From Streptomyces sp. NBC_00572 (lineage in GTDB: Bacteria > Actinomycetota > Actinomycetes > Streptomycetales > Streptomycetaceae): DNA of 64,000 nucleotides. Below the pieces are notes generated by a model. It was not told the DNA's origin and did no database searches. It was given only the letters and a program-made list of their open reading frames with translations. The stretch lies in assembly GCF_026341815.1 (NCBI RefSeq), contig NZ_JAPENX010000001.1, positions 6,448,001 to 6,512,000 of the forward strand, read 5' to 3'. The position numbers and the translations under genes were made by a program. This document shows, piece by piece, positions 42,416 to 52,119 of this stretch (positions are counted from its first letter, which is position 1; each line of letters opens with the position of its first letter).

Positions 42416-45400
42416 TCAGTACACGTCCCGGACGTACCGCTTGTCGGCGGCCAGCTGCTTGACGTACACCCCTGCCGACTCCTCGTCGAGCCCGCCGTGC
42501 GTGACGGCGATGTCGCGCAGCGCCCGGTCGACGTCCTTCGCCATCCGGGCCGCGTCGCCGCAGACGTAGAAGTGCGCGCCGGACTGGAGCCAGGACCACA
42601 ACTGCGGCCCGTGCTCCCGCATCCGGTCCTGGACGTAGACCTTCGCGCGCTGGTCGCGGGAGAAGGCGGTGTCGAGGCGGTCGAGCGTGCCGTCGGCGAG
42701 GAGCGCGGTGAGCTCCTCCTCGTAGTAGAAGTCCGTCGCGCGGTGCTGCTCGCCGAAGAACAGCCAGTTCGGCGCGCGGTGGCCGAGCGCCCGGCGCTCG
42801 TCGAGGAAGCCGACGAACGGCGCCACGCCCGTGCCGGGGCCGACCATCACCATCGGGGTGGTGGGGTCGGCCGGGGGCCGGAAGTGCGGGGCGCGCTGGA
42901 CGAAGACCGGGACGGGGGCCCCGGCTTCGGCGTCGGCCAGGAACGGCGAGCAGACGCCCTTGCGGGGGCGCCCGCGAAGGTTCTCGTAGCGGACCACGGA
43001 CACGGTCAGGGACACCTGGTGGGGATCGGTGAGCGGGCTCGACGAGATCGAGTACAGACGCGGCCTGAGGCGGCCCAGGATGTCCGCCCACTCCTGCGCG
43101 GCGGCGCGCACGGGGTGCTCGGCGAGGACGTCCACGGCCTGTCGGCCCCAGGTCCACTGGGCGAGCCCGTCCTTGTTGTCCGGCCGGAGCAGCCGTTTCA
43201 GGTTCTGGTTGCCGGTCCGCTCGGTGACGAAGCCGAGGAGGGCGGGGGTGGCTCGGGTGATGTCGAGGTGGCGGTGGAGGGCCTCGCCGAAGGGAACGGG
43301 ATCGAGGCCGGGCAGTTCCACGGGGGAGTCCGCGTCGAGACCGGTGACGGCCAGCCATTCGGCCACGAGTTCGGGGCAGTTGACGGGCTGCACGCCGAGC
43401 GCGTCGCCGCTCTCGTAGCCGAGCGGCGCCCCGCTCTCACTGGTGTCGAAGGTGAACCGCCGCACCTCCTTGACCGCGCCCGGCAGGCTGAGCAGCCGGT
43501 TGCCGACGAGCCGGGCGGCGGTGGTGGCCGGGCCGGAGCGACGGGCGGGGGACGGGGTGGGAGCGGGGACCGGGGCAGGGGCCGGGGACGGTGCCGTCGG
43601 CTCGTCGGAGAGACCGGCCAGGACCTGGTCCAGCCAGGCGAGGGCGGAAGGCTCGTAGTCGGGTTCGCAGTCGGTACGGGGCGCCAGGCGGACGCCCCCG
43701 AGCTCGTCCAGGCGATGGTCCAGGCGCCGCCCGTGCCCGCAGAAGTCGCCGTACGAGGAGTCCCCGAGGGCGAGCACGGCGAAGCGGCGACCGTCGAGGC
43801 GCGGGGTGTCGGGCGCGGCGAGCGCGTCCCAGAAACCGGAGCCGTTGTCGGGCGCGTCCCCGTCCCCGAACGTGCTGGTGATCAGCAGCAGATCGGCGGC
43901 CGGCGGCAGGGTCGTGAGATCGGTCTCGTCCATGCCCGCGAGCGCGGCCCGGTGGCCCGCCGACAGCAGCCGCTCGGTGGTGGCGGCCGCGAAGTCCTCG
44001 GCGTTCCCCGTCTGCGAGGCCCACAGCACGACGACCTCGCGGCCCGCCGCGTCCACCCGGCCGACCGCGGGGGAGTGCGGCGCGCGTGAGTACAGGCCGG
44101 CCAGGACCCCGTTCACCCAGTGCGCGTGGTCCTCGCGGAAGGGTGCGCCGGGCGGCAGGACGGGCACACCGGGCGCGCCCGTCTCCAGACCGGCGAGGAA
44201 GCCGACGAGATACTGCCGCTCCTCGGCGGTGAGCACGGGCGGCGGGGTCGGTGCGAGGCCGAGGGCGGCGGCGGGTCCCGGCGGCAGGCCGCCGCTCGGG
44301 ATCACGACCTTGGGGACGACGGCTGAGGGAGCCACGGCGGCCGGGGGCGGAGCGGCGGGGGCCAGGGCGGCCGGGGCGGTCGCGGCCGGGACCGCCGACT
44401 TCGTGAGCGCCACCGCGCACACCTTCAGCTCGGGCTGGAAGGAGAGCGGATCGACGGCGTCGTTGGTGACGGCGTTGACACACAGGTCCTCGCCGAAGAG
44501 GTCGCTCCAGTGGAAGGGGGCGAAGCAACTGCCGGGCGCCACCCGGTCGGTGACCACCGCGGGGAGCACGGCCTTCCCGCGCCGCGAGGCGATCTCCACG
44601 GGGTCGGCCTCCGCGATGCCCAGCCGCAGGGCGTCCTCGGGGTGCAGCTCGACGAACGGCGCCGGGTTGAGCTTGTTGAGCTTGGCGACCTTTCCGGTCT
44701 TGGTGAGGGTGTGCCACTGGTGCTGGAGACGGCCGGTGTTGAGGACGAACGGATAGGCGTCGTCGGGCATTTCGGCAGGGTCGATGTGCGGCCGCGGGTG
44801 GAAGACGGCCCGCCCGCTCGCCGTCGGGAAGACGGGCCCCTTCCCTTGTCCCGCCCGCTGCCCCTGCCCCGGCTCCTGTCCGTGTCCCTGCCCCTTGTCG
44901 TCGGCGGCGCCGTCCACGTACCGGATCGGGTTCCGCGCCGGGCCCCCGCTCGCGGCCGGCCACTGGACGGGGGTCGTGCGCAGTCGCTCGTACGACGCTC
45001 CGCTCAGGTCGTATCCGGTCTTCGGGTTTCCGGCGCGCTTGATCTCCTCGAAGATCTCCTCGGCGCTGTCGTACGAGAACGCCTCCTCGTATCCCATCGC
45101 GCAGGCGACACGGGCGATGATCCGCCAGTCGGCGAGGGCCTCGCCGGGCGGGTCGACGGCCGGTCGGGTGAGGGTGAGGTTGCGCTCGCTGTTGATCAGT
45201 ACGCCCTCGGTCTCGGTCCAGAGCGCGGCGGGCAGCACGACGTCCGCGTACGCGTTGGTCTCGGTGTCGGCGAACGCGTCCTGGGTGATGACCAGTTCGG
45301 CCGCCCGCAGGCCGTCGACGACGGTGCCGCGGTTGCCGACGGAGGCGACCGGGTTGGTGCAGATGATCCAGCACGCCTTGATCGCGCCGTCCGCCATCCG

Positions 45401-46615
45401 CCGGAAGAGGTCGACGGTGCCCTGCCCGGAGCCGTCCTCGCGGATGCTGCCGGGCGGGAGGCCCCACAGTTCCTCGGTGAAGGCCCGGTCCTCGGCGACC
45501 AGGACCGAGCGCTGCCCGGGGAGACCGGGGCCCATGTAGCCCATCTCGCGGCCGCCCATGGCGTTGGGCTGACCGGTCAGGGAGAAGGGGCCCGAGCCGG
45601 GGCGGCAGATCGCGCCGGTCGCCAGGTGCAGATTGATCAGGGCGTTGGTGTTCCAGGTGCCGTGGGTCGACTGGTTGAGGCCCATGGTCCAGCAGCTGGT
45701 CCACTCGCCCGCCGTGCCGATCCACTCGGCGGCCGTACGGAGGTCGGCCTCGGGTATGCCGGTGATGCGGGCGACCGTGGCGGGTGGGTAGTCGGCCAGG
45801 AACGGGGGCATCGCCTCCCAGCCCTCGGTGTGCGCTGCGACGAAGGCGGGATCGGTGTGCCCGTTCTCGTGCAGGAGGTGCAGGAGCCCGTTGAGCAGCG
45901 CCAGGTCCGCGCCGGGCTTGATCCGCAGGAAGAGGTCGGCCTTGTCGGCGGTCGCGGTCCGGCGGGGGTCGACGACGATCAGCTTCGCCCCGGCCTTGAC
46001 CCGCTCCATCATGCGGAGGAACAGGATGGGGTGGCAGTCGGCCATGTTGGAGCCGATGACGAGGAAGACATCGGCCCGGTCGAGGTCGTCGTAGGAGCCG
46101 GGCGGGCCGTCGGCGCCGAGGGAGAGCTTGTAACCGGTGCCGGCGCTGGCCATGCAGAGCCGCGAGTTGGACTCGATCTGGTTGGTGCCGATGAAGCCCT
46201 TGGCGAGCTTGTTGGCGAGGTACTGCGCCTCCAGGCTCATCTGTCCCGAGACGTAGAGCGCGACGGCGTCGGGCCCGTGCTCGTCGACGATCGCGCGCAG
46301 TCGGCGCGCGGTCTCGGTGATCGTCCGGTCGGTGCCGGCCGGGACGGGATCGGACCCCCGCTCCTCCCGTACGAGCGCGGAGGTCAGACGGCCGGGGGCG
46401 GCGAGCAGGTCGGCGGTGGTGGCGCCCTTGGTGCACAGGCGCCCCCGGTTGGCGGGGTGGTCCTTGTCGCCCGTCGCCCTGAGGACGGTACGGCGCCCGT
46501 CGGGCCCGGCGCCGATGTCGAGGAGCATGCCGCACCCCACACCGCAGTACGAGCAGACGGTCCGCACCTGGTCGGGCGTACCGGTCCGGGGGTCCGCCGT
46601 GTCCTGTGGGGTCAC
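42416..46615 (-). CDS. Assimilatory nitrate reductase fused to NADPH diflavin reductase
   Basis: 1399 residues combining a catalytic and an electron-input enzyme. Residues 1-720: molybdopterin oxidoreductase with the [4Fe-4S] cysteines 21, 24, 28 and 61 (CSYCGVGCGM, LCTKGAT) and the Mo-ligand Cys154 in SNSRLCMASAG, as in Nas/Nap nitrate reductases. After a Pro/Ala linker come a flavodoxin-like FMN domain from about 860 (LWASQTGNAEDFA, STFGDGDAPDNG), then FAD (RLYSISSSP) and NADPH (GPGTGVAPFVGF, VYVQDRM) modules as in CysJ. The chain ends in YVRDVY. It could reduce nitrate to nitrite using NADPH without a separate reductase. No nitrite reductase gene lies next to it. Confidence 0.93.
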   Translation of the reverse strand: MTPQDTADPRTGTPDQVRTVCSYCGVGCGMLLDIGAGPDGRRTVLRATGDKDHPANRGRLCTKGATTADLLAAPGRLTSALVREERGSDPVPAGTDRTITETARRLRAIVDEHGPDAVALYVSGQMSLEAQYLANKLAKGFIGTNQIESNSRLCMASAGTGYKLSLGADGPPGSYDDLDRADVFLVIGSNMADCHPILFLRMMERVKAGAKLIVVDPRRTATADKADLFLRIKPGADLALLNGLLHLLHENGHTDPAFVAAHTEGWEAMPPFLADYPPATVARITGIPEADLRTAAEWIGTAGEWTSCWTMGLNQSTHGTWNTNALINLHLATGAICRPGSGPFSLTGQPNAMGGREMGYMGPGLPGQRSVLVAEDRAFTEELWGLPPGSIREDGSGQGTVDLFRRMADGAIKACWIICTNPVASVGNRGTVVDGLRAAELVITQDAFADTETNAYADVVLPAALWTETEGVLINSERNLTLTRPAVDPPGEALADWRIIARVACAMGYEEAFSYDSAEEIFEEIKRAGNPKTGYDLSGASYERLRTTPVQWPAASGGPARNPIRYVDGAADDKGQGHGQEPGQGQRAGQGKGPVFPTASGRAVFHPRPHIDPAEMPDDAYPFVLNTGRLQHQWHTLTKTGKVAKLNKLNPAPFVELHPEDALRLGIAEADPVEIASRRGKAVLPAVVTDRVAPGSCFAPFHWSDLFGEDLCVNAVTNDAVDPLSFQPELKVCAVALTKSAVPAATAPAALAPAAPPPAAVAPSAVVPKVVIPSGGLPPGPAAALGLAPTPPPVLTAEERQYLVGFLAGLETGAPGVPVLPPGAPFREDHAHWVNGVLAGLYSRAPHSPAVGRVDAAGREVVVLWASQTGNAEDFAAATTERLLSAGHRAALAGMDETDLTTLPPAADLLLITSTFGDGDAPDNGSGFWDALAAPDTPRLDGRRFAVLALGDSSYGDFCGHGRRLDHRLDELGGVRLAPRTDCEPDYEPSALAWLDQVLAGLSDEPTAPSPAPAPVPAPTPSPARRSGPATTAARLVGNRLLSLPGAVKEVRRFTFDTSESGAPLGYESGDALGVQPVNCPELVAEWLAVTGLDADSPVELPGLDPVPFGEALHRHLDITRATPALLGFVTERTGNQNLKRLLRPDNKDGLAQWTWGRQAVDVLAEHPVRAAAQEWADILGRLRPRLYSISSSPLTDPHQVSLTVSVVRYENLRGRPRKGVCSPFLADAEAGAPVPVFVQRAPHFRPPADPTTPMVMVGPGTGVAPFVGFLDERRALGHRAPNWLFFGEQHRATDFYYEEELTALLADGTLDRLDTAFSRDQRAKVYVQDRMREHGPQLWSWLQSGAHFYVCGDAARMAKDVDRALRDIAVTHGGLDEESAGVYVKQLAADKRYVRDVY

Positions 46616-46778
46616 CGGGGCGCCTCTCTGTGGAACCGTTCGAGCCCCGACCGTACGAAACGGCCGTTACACCCGTGTCAACCGGGCCGATCATGGTCCG
46701 TAACACTGGTCACACAGCGACCCGGGGCGCTCTGTGAGAACCCCGGGTACGCGCGCGTGCCGGAACGGGCGCGGGAGG

Positions 46779-47552
46779 TCACGACGCGGCGGAACCCCCG
46801 GTGGCGTCGGTGGCATCGGCCGTGCGCAGAAGTCTCAGGAAGGCCTTCAGACCGGTGATGATCTCCTCGTTGTCGGTGAGACGGTTCACCGTCGCCTCGA
46901 ACTCCCGCGCCAGCGCGGCGATCTTCCGGTCGGTCTCGTCGGCGCGCTGATGCGAGGAGAGGGCGACGGCGTCGACCGTACGGCGCAGCTCGGCGAGGGC
47001 CCGGTACTGCTCCTCGGCCTTGCCGCCGAGCACCGAGGCACCGCTCTCCAGGGCGGCGACGCGTCCGGTCAGCGCCACCACGTCGTCGCGCGGGAAGGTC
47101 ACGTCCCGGAGCAGGACGCGGAGCCTGCGCCGCAGCTGCCCGAAGTACGCGCCGGCCGGCCGGAGGAACGTACTCAGGAGGAAGAAGCCGGCGAACCAGT
47201 AGCCCGCCCCGCGGCCGGTCGCCGCGGCCACGGTGAGCGCCACGCCGGCCGTCACCACATGCCCGGCGACGGCGACCCGCAGCATCACGCGCGCGATGCG
47301 CCGCGCCTCGGTGTCCCGTTCCTTGGAGACGGTGATTCCCTTGTCCCGGCTGAGCGCGATCTCCGCGAGGACCGCATTTGCGCGGAAGTACAGATTCCAA
47401 GGAGCGGTGAGGAGGAGCAGGAGCCAGAGCAGCCCCAGAGCCCCCGCGCCCACGGCGAGCACCGTCCCGGGCGGCGCCCCCACGGCGTACGCGAGTACCA
47501 GCGCGCCGACCGCGAGCCCCGCGGCCACGAACACACCCACGACCTTGCTCAT
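46779..47552 (-). CDS. Membrane protein with cytoplasmic helical tail
   Basis: 257 residues from ATG 47552 (GGAGGGGG upstream). Four hydrophobic segments lie in the first 145 residues (VVGVFVAAGLAVGALVLAYA, LAVGAGALGLLWLLLLLTAP, and two near 95-140). A long alpha-helical, probably coiled-coil tail follows (VVALTGRVAALESGA, LAELRRTVDAVALSSHQRAD, REFEATVNRLTDNEE). No family recognised. A divergent SRPBCC gene shares its promoter region. Confidence 0.75.
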   Translation of the reverse strand: MSKVVGVFVAAGLAVGALVLAYAVGAPPGTVLAVGAGALGLLWLLLLLTAPWNLYFRANAVLAEIALSRDKGITVSKERDTEARRIARVMLRVAVAGHVVTAGVALTVAAATGRGAGYWFAGFFLLSTFLRPAGAYFGQLRRRLRVLLRDVTFPRDDVVALTGRVAALESGASVLGGKAEEQYRALAELRRTVDAVALSSHQRADETDRKIAALAREFEATVNRLTDNEEIITGLKAFLRLLRTADATDATGGSAAS

Positions 47553-47744
47553 GTCGCCCCCTCCGAGCCGGTTCACACCCTGGCGACATGGTCCCGCCGG
47601 GCCTCGCCCGCGGCCATGAGTACCGCTACTCAGATCGGGCTCGGCGCCCGGTCCGTCGCCGGTTTCCGACGGTGGCGGAGCACCCGGGGCCGTGGGACGA
47701 TTCGTATGAAGCACCAAGTCCATGTGGGGGACGAAGAAGGCGCC

Positions 47745-48197
47745 ATGCCTGTCATCACGGAAACCATCGACATTTCCCGCAGGCCCGCGGAGGTCTTCTC
47801 CTACGTGACCGACCCGACGCATCTGCCCGAGTGGCAGGAGAGCGCGGTCTCGGTCCGCAAGCTCGGGAGCGAGCCCCTCGCGGTCGGCTCGAAGGTCGCC
47901 GTCACACGGCGCCTCGGGCGGCGGGAGTTCACCTCGACCATGCAGGTCATCGAGCTCGACCCGCCGCGCCACTGGCACGTGCACGGGATCGACGGACCGG
48001 TACGCGGCGACATCCAGGGCACGATCGAGCCGCTGGACGACGGAGAGCGCTCCCGCCTGACGCTCGCCCTGGACTTCGAGGGACACGGCATCGGCAAGGC
48101 GCTCGTCCCCCTCGTCGTCCGGCCGCACGTGCGGAAGGAGATGCCCAAGGACGAGCTGACGCTCAAGGGGATCCTGGAGAGCGACGCGGTGTCCTGA
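47745..48197 (+). CDS. SRPBCC/START-like polyketide-cyclase-fold protein
   Basis: 150 residues. Opening ISRRPAEVFSYVTDPTHLPE and WQESAVSVRKLGSEPLAVGS are typical of the SRPBCC ligand-binding helix-grip fold, and it ends in a long C-terminal helix region. These proteins bind or transform hydrophobic small molecules; no catalytic residue identifies a reaction. ATG 47745 has GAAGAAGG upstream. Monocistronic; followed by a bidirectional terminator. Confidence 0.85.
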   Translation: MPVITETIDISRRPAEVFSYVTDPTHLPEWQESAVSVRKLGSEPLAVGSKVAVTRRLGRREFTSTMQVIELDPPRHWHVHGIDGPVRGDIQGTIEPLDDGERSRLTLALDFEGHGIGKALVPLVVRPHVRKEMPKDELTLKGILESDAVS

Positions 48198-48254
48198 GGC
48201 CCGGTGCCCTGAGCGGCACAGGCCGGACGTGCGCCGTGCGGTGACCCGACGCGT

Positions 48255-48283
48255 GAGGCTCCGCCGACGGACGGCGGAGCCTC
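48255..48283. terminator. Hairpin between convergent genes
   Basis: GAGGCTCCGCCG (48255-48266), loop ACGGA, exact complement CGGCGGAGCCTC (48272-48283). It separates the SRPBCC gene from the convergent serine-hydrolase-like gene. Confidence 0.75.
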
Positions 48284-48316
48284 GACGTGGAGCGTGCGGA
48301 GTGCGCGGACCGGGGC

Positions 48317-49567
48317 TCAGTCGATCGCGAGCGGGTCCCCCGGGGCCAGCGCGGCCGCGATCCGGGTGGCGACCACCTCCGCCTGGTTGCCGTCCGGCGT
48401 GGTCGCCGTCTTGGTCGCGGAGACCGCGATGGCGAGACGCTTCGAGGGCAGGTACGCCTGGATGGCCGCGTAACCCGAGAACGACGGGTTCTGCAGGATC
48501 CAGCCGTTGACCACGATCACACCCAGACCGAAGTGCTTGGCCTCGGTCTGCTTCAGACAGATCGTCGCGGGACAGGTCGCGGTCGCGCCGCCGAGGCCGA
48601 CCGTGCCCGGGTTGAGCAGGGTGCGGTACGAGCGGGGCGACAGGAGTTCGCCGCTGCCGACGCCCTGCGCCGAGCGGGCCAGGTCACAGATGTCGGTGGT
48701 GATGACCGCGCCGGGCGCGGTGGTCCACGAGGGGTTCCAGAACGTCGACTCCTCGTACAGGCCGCGGTCCGAGGTGAAGGCGTGCAGGACCGGACGCGGG
48801 ATCTCGGGAGTGAAGTTGTTCTGCGTGTTGCGCAGCTCCAGCGGCCCCGTGACCTTCTCCCTCACCAGCCGGTCGATCCGTACCCCGGTGATCTTCTCCA
48901 GCGCCTCGACCAGATAGACGTAGTTGGCGTGGGAGTAGCTCCAGCTCTTGCCCGGCTCGTACCAGAAGGAGTGCCGGAGCGGATACGCGACCAGCTCCTC
49001 GGGGGTCCACGCCCGGAAGGGGTGGGCCTCCAGTTCCTTCACGAACTCCGGATCGGTGACGTAGTCGTGCAGGCCGGTGGTGTTGCTCGCCAGCATCCGC
49101 AGGGTGATCTTGTCGGCCTTGGGCAGGTCGGGCAGCCAGCGCTCCACGGTGTCGTCGAGCCGGACCCGCCGCTCCTCGACCAGCTTGAGGAGGGTCGTCG
49201 AGATGTGGGCGAAAGCCACCGAACCGGCGCGGAACTGCATGTCCGGCTCGGCCGGGACGCCGGTCATGGATTCGCCGAGCGCGTCCGTGAGGACCTCGCG
49301 CCCGTCGATCGTGACCTTCACCTGCACGGCGTTCAGGTGGAGGTCCGCCTTGGCCTTGCGGGTGATGTCCAGGACCCGGCGGCCCTTGCCGTCGAGGTGG
49401 CCCTGGGTCCGCACGCAGTCGGATCCACCACGGCCGCCGGGACCCCCGGCCAGCGCGGGTGCGACCGCGGTCGCCTGGACCGTGAGGGCGAGGAGAGCGG
49501 CGCAGAGCAGAGCCCTGCGGGACCGCGCACGCGGGCGCGTGCGCGGGGAGAGGGGGGTGTGCGTCAT
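48317..49567 (-). CDS. Secreted beta-lactamase-fold serine-hydrolase-like protein lacking catalytic Lys
   Basis: About 416 residues with a Sec/TAT-like signal (RARSRRALLCAALLALTVQA). The fold is that of class C beta-lactamases / D-Ala-D-Ala carboxypeptidases: FRAGSVAFAHISTTLLKLVE, ASNTTGLHDYVTD, SYSHANYVYLVEALEKITG. The SxxK motif reads Ser116-Val-Ala-Phe119, so the Lys that activates the Ser is missing, and YSN reads Tyr-Ser-His. It may be a pseudoenzyme or use another base. ATG 49567 is uncertain (GTG 49576 also possible). Confidence 0.85.
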   Translation of the reverse strand: MTHTPLSPRTRPRARSRRALLCAALLALTVQATAVAPALAGGPGGRGGSDCVRTQGHLDGKGRRVLDITRKAKADLHLNAVQVKVTIDGREVLTDALGESMTGVPAEPDMQFRAGSVAFAHISTTLLKLVEERRVRLDDTVERWLPDLPKADKITLRMLASNTTGLHDYVTDPEFVKELEAHPFRAWTPEELVAYPLRHSFWYEPGKSWSYSHANYVYLVEALEKITGVRIDRLVREKVTGPLELRNTQNNFTPEIPRPVLHAFTSDRGLYEESTFWNPSWTTAPGAVITTDICDLARSAQGVGSGELLSPRSYRTLLNPGTVGLGGATATCPATICLKQTEAKHFGLGVIVVNGWILQNPSFSGYAAIQAYLPSKRLAIAVSATKTATTPDGNQAEVVATRIAAALAPGDPLAID

Positions 49568-49706
49568 GCCTCGCACTATGTCCGGGGGACCGTGCGCCCA
49601 CGGCTGAACACTCCGCAGACCACGCCAGACCCGCCCATGTGGGGCAGACGACAGCGCCGTCCGGACGCGTCAGGGGCGACGGCGTCTGCGTCTCCGCCCG
49701 GGTGCG

Positions 49707-50588
49707 TCACGGGACGGGCGTACCGCGCGGGGGCGGCGGGTCCTCCGCCCGTACGGCCCGCACGACCACCACGATCACGCAGAACGCGATGAGCGTCTCG
49801 GCCCAGAAGAACGCCAGGTAGTCGAGGAGACTGCCGATGGGCGGCGCGCCCGGGGCGGTGTTCCGGAAGGCGGCCAGGGCGAACAGCGTGGCCGCCATCC
49901 AGCCGAGCGCCGGCCAGGTCAGCCCCATGCGCCGCCGCACGAGGTGCCAGCCGCCCATGAGGACGGCGACGGCGAGCGCCCACATCGCCAGCATCATGAA
50001 CACGGCGAAGACGAGCACGCTGCGGGAGCGCGCCACCTCCGTCGCGAACACGGCCGCACCGTTGATCTCCGAGCTGTCGACGGCCAACGAGAACGGGGCG
50101 TCCCGATTGGAGAGCGTCATGCGTACGGGGACGCTCTCGCCGCCCTGCACGGCGCCGAACTCCATCTCCGTCTCGTACGCGTCGAACGGATAGTCCGTGA
50201 TCGCGCCGCCCGTCAGCGTGACGGGCACGTCGACGGTCGCGATCCTGCTGTGCGCGGGGAACGTGAGGTCCCCGCGCACGGAAGAGGAGGTCTGGAGCGT
50301 GAGGTTCTCGGCGGGGGAGATCCCGCCGGCCTCGCCGAGCGCACCGCGCGGAGTGACGAGGAGGCGCAGGACCAGCTCCCGGCCGGCGGCGTCGACGCGT
50401 TGGACCGAGGCGTCGATGTCGATCCGGTCGGGCGCCTGTACTCCGGCGGTGTAGCGGGTGTCCAGGTCCTGGCGCTCGCCGAACTGGAGCCACAGCCCGC
50501 AGAGCACGGCCGCCGCGACGGTCAGGAGGACGAGTCCCGCGCTCAGCGGCCCGCCGGGGGGCCGTGGTTGACGTCGCTTCAGGGACAC
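49707..50588 (-). CDS. DUF4436-type membrane protein
   Basis: 293 residues. One N-terminal membrane helix (LSAGLVLLTVAAAVLCGLWL), an extracytoplasmic beta-rich domain of about 150 residues with the characteristic DYPFDAYETEME, then three C-terminal helices (SVLVFAVFMMLAMWALAVAV, LGWMAATLFALAAF, LDYLAFFWAETLIAFCVIVV). This topology and the YPFDxYE signature match DUF4436. Function unknown. GTG 50588 is preceded by GGAG. Confidence 0.85.
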   Translation of the reverse strand: MSLKRRQPRPPGGPLSAGLVLLTVAAAVLCGLWLQFGERQDLDTRYTAGVQAPDRIDIDASVQRVDAAGRELVLRLLVTPRGALGEAGGISPAENLTLQTSSSVRGDLTFPAHSRIATVDVPVTLTGGAITDYPFDAYETEMEFGAVQGGESVPVRMTLSNRDAPFSLAVDSSEINGAAVFATEVARSRSVLVFAVFMMLAMWALAVAVLMGGWHLVRRRMGLTWPALGWMAATLFALAAFRNTAPGAPPIGSLLDYLAFFWAETLIAFCVIVVVVRAVRAEDPPPPRGTPVP

Positions 50589-50650
50589 GCACGTGCTCCA
50601 GAGGGGGGGAGAAGAGTGAAGGGGAGAGCGGAGAGGGGAGGGAGAGAGCG

Positions 50651-51835
50651 TCAGGCGGCGGGCTTGCCCGGCTGGTCGTGGGTCGAGCAGTGGATGCCGC
50701 CGCCACCGGAGGCGATGGTGTCGATCGCGACCATCACGATGTCGCGCTTGGGGAAGTGCTCCTGGAGGATGCTCTTCGCCCGGTTGTCGGCGGTCCGGTC
50801 GCCGAACTTGGGGATGAAGACGGCGTCGTTGGCGACGTAGAAGTTGGCGTATGTCGATACGAAGTCGTCGCCTTCGCCGGTGATCCGGTCGAGGTCGGGC
50901 TGGGGGAGGTCGATGATCTCGAAGCGGCGGCCCCGGGCGTCGGTCGCTTTTTCGAGGACGGAGCGGGCCTGGTCGGCGGAGCGGGACCAGGAGTCCGGGG
51001 GTGTGCCGGGGAAGGCCTGGTCGAGGAGGACCACGCCGGGGGCGGTGAAGCGTACGAGGCTGTCCACGTGCGCGTCGGTGATGTCCTGGCCGCGTACGCC
51101 GGCGAGCCAGACGACCTTTTCCACGCCGAGGGTCTCGATGAGTTCGTCCTCGATCTGGTCCCGGGTCTTTCCGCGGTTGCGGTTGTCGTTGACGATCGAG
51201 CTCTCGGTGACGAGGAGGGTGCCCTCGCCGTCGGTCTCGAACGAGCCGCCCTCGGCGACCAGCGGCGCGACCTCGCGGGGGATGCCGTACTTGCGGAGCA
51301 GCAGACGGCCCACCTGGGAGTCGTTGGTGTGCTCCTGCTTGTTGCCCCAGCCGTTGAAGTTGAAGTCCACCCCGATGAGCTCGTCGCCGTCCTCCACGAA
51401 GACGGGCACGGTGTCACGGGCCCACAGGTCGTCGACCGGCATCGGGATGACCTCGACCTGCGAGCCGCACGCCCGCTGGGCCGCGGCGACCTGGGCGGGC
51501 CGGGCCATCATCACGACGGCCTCGTACTCGGCGACGGCGCGGGCGATACGGGCGATGTCCTCCCGTACGTAGGGCAGGTCGTCCCCCCAGGCGGAGGGGA
51601 GCGCCGGCCACTACATGAACGTACGGGTGTGGCTCTCCCACTCGGCGCCGAAGCGGCGCTCACCGGCCTTGGCCGCGGGGCCGGCCGAGCCGGTGGCCGG
51701 TCGGGTGGAGGCATCGGTGGCACCGGCCGGGGTGGACTCGCCGGGGCCGCAGGCCGTGGCTCCGAGGGCGAGAGCGCCGCCGAGACCTGCGAAGGCGCGC
51801 AAGGTCGAGCGGCGGGAGGGCGGGAGGTGGGACAC
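50651..51835 (-). pseudogene. TAT-exported agmatine deiminase-family gene interrupted by an in-frame TAG
   Basis: The frame runs from ATG 51835 with a twin-arginine leader (PSRRSTLRAFAGLGGALALG) to 50651, about 395 codons, but codon 75 (51611-51613) is TAG. Family sequence continues unbroken across it: EWESHTRTFM, stop, WPALPSAWGDDLPYVREDIA. Catalytic residues lie downstream (LWARDTVPVF, EGGSFETDG, GGGGIHCSTHDQ with the nucleophile Cys). The family hydrolyses agmatine or peptidyl-arginine. Ser TCG to TAG would be one change. The downstream fragment has GTG/ATG codons near 51514 that could restart it, but without the leader and substrate loop. It may also be a sequencing error or stop readthrough. 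Confidence 0.8.
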
Positions 51836-52015
51836 GCTGTGCTCCGATCACGGGCTGGCGAGACTATCCAGCGGCGGCGGGCGGATCGTCATGACGCGCA
51901 CGCGGCGTGGCGGGATTCGCGGGCCTGGGCTTCACACGGGTGGCCGATGTACGGAGACGGGATACCCGGACGTGAGTGGGGGTGGGCCGTGGCGCCACTC
52001 TGACACTGACTGGAT

Positions 52016-52119
52016 TTTCAGTCAAATTAGGGAGGCGGTTTCTCATCGACACGCCTCCGTCGCGACTCTTCCGAGAACAGCCGACCCGCATGACCTCGGA
52101 AACCTCGTGTTGACTGAAA
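52016..52119. promoter_or_regulatory. Inverted pair TTTCAGTCAA / TTGACTGAAA upstream of the kinase
   Basis: TTTCAGTCAA (52016-52025) and TTGACTGAAA (52110-52119) are exact inverted copies 84 bases apart. The first also forms a TGACTG/CAGTCA hairpin (52007-52024). They sit in the AT-richer part of a 403-base gene-free stretch (51836-52238) between divergent genes. Likely regulator sites or paired promoter elements (TTGACT is -35-like); the binding factor is unknown. Confidence 0.5.

Noticed and set aside
46734..48197. A 487-residue frame including the SRPBCC protein
   Set aside because: The upstream part is antisense to the membrane-protein gene; the family domain begins at ATG 47745 with its own ribosome-binding site.
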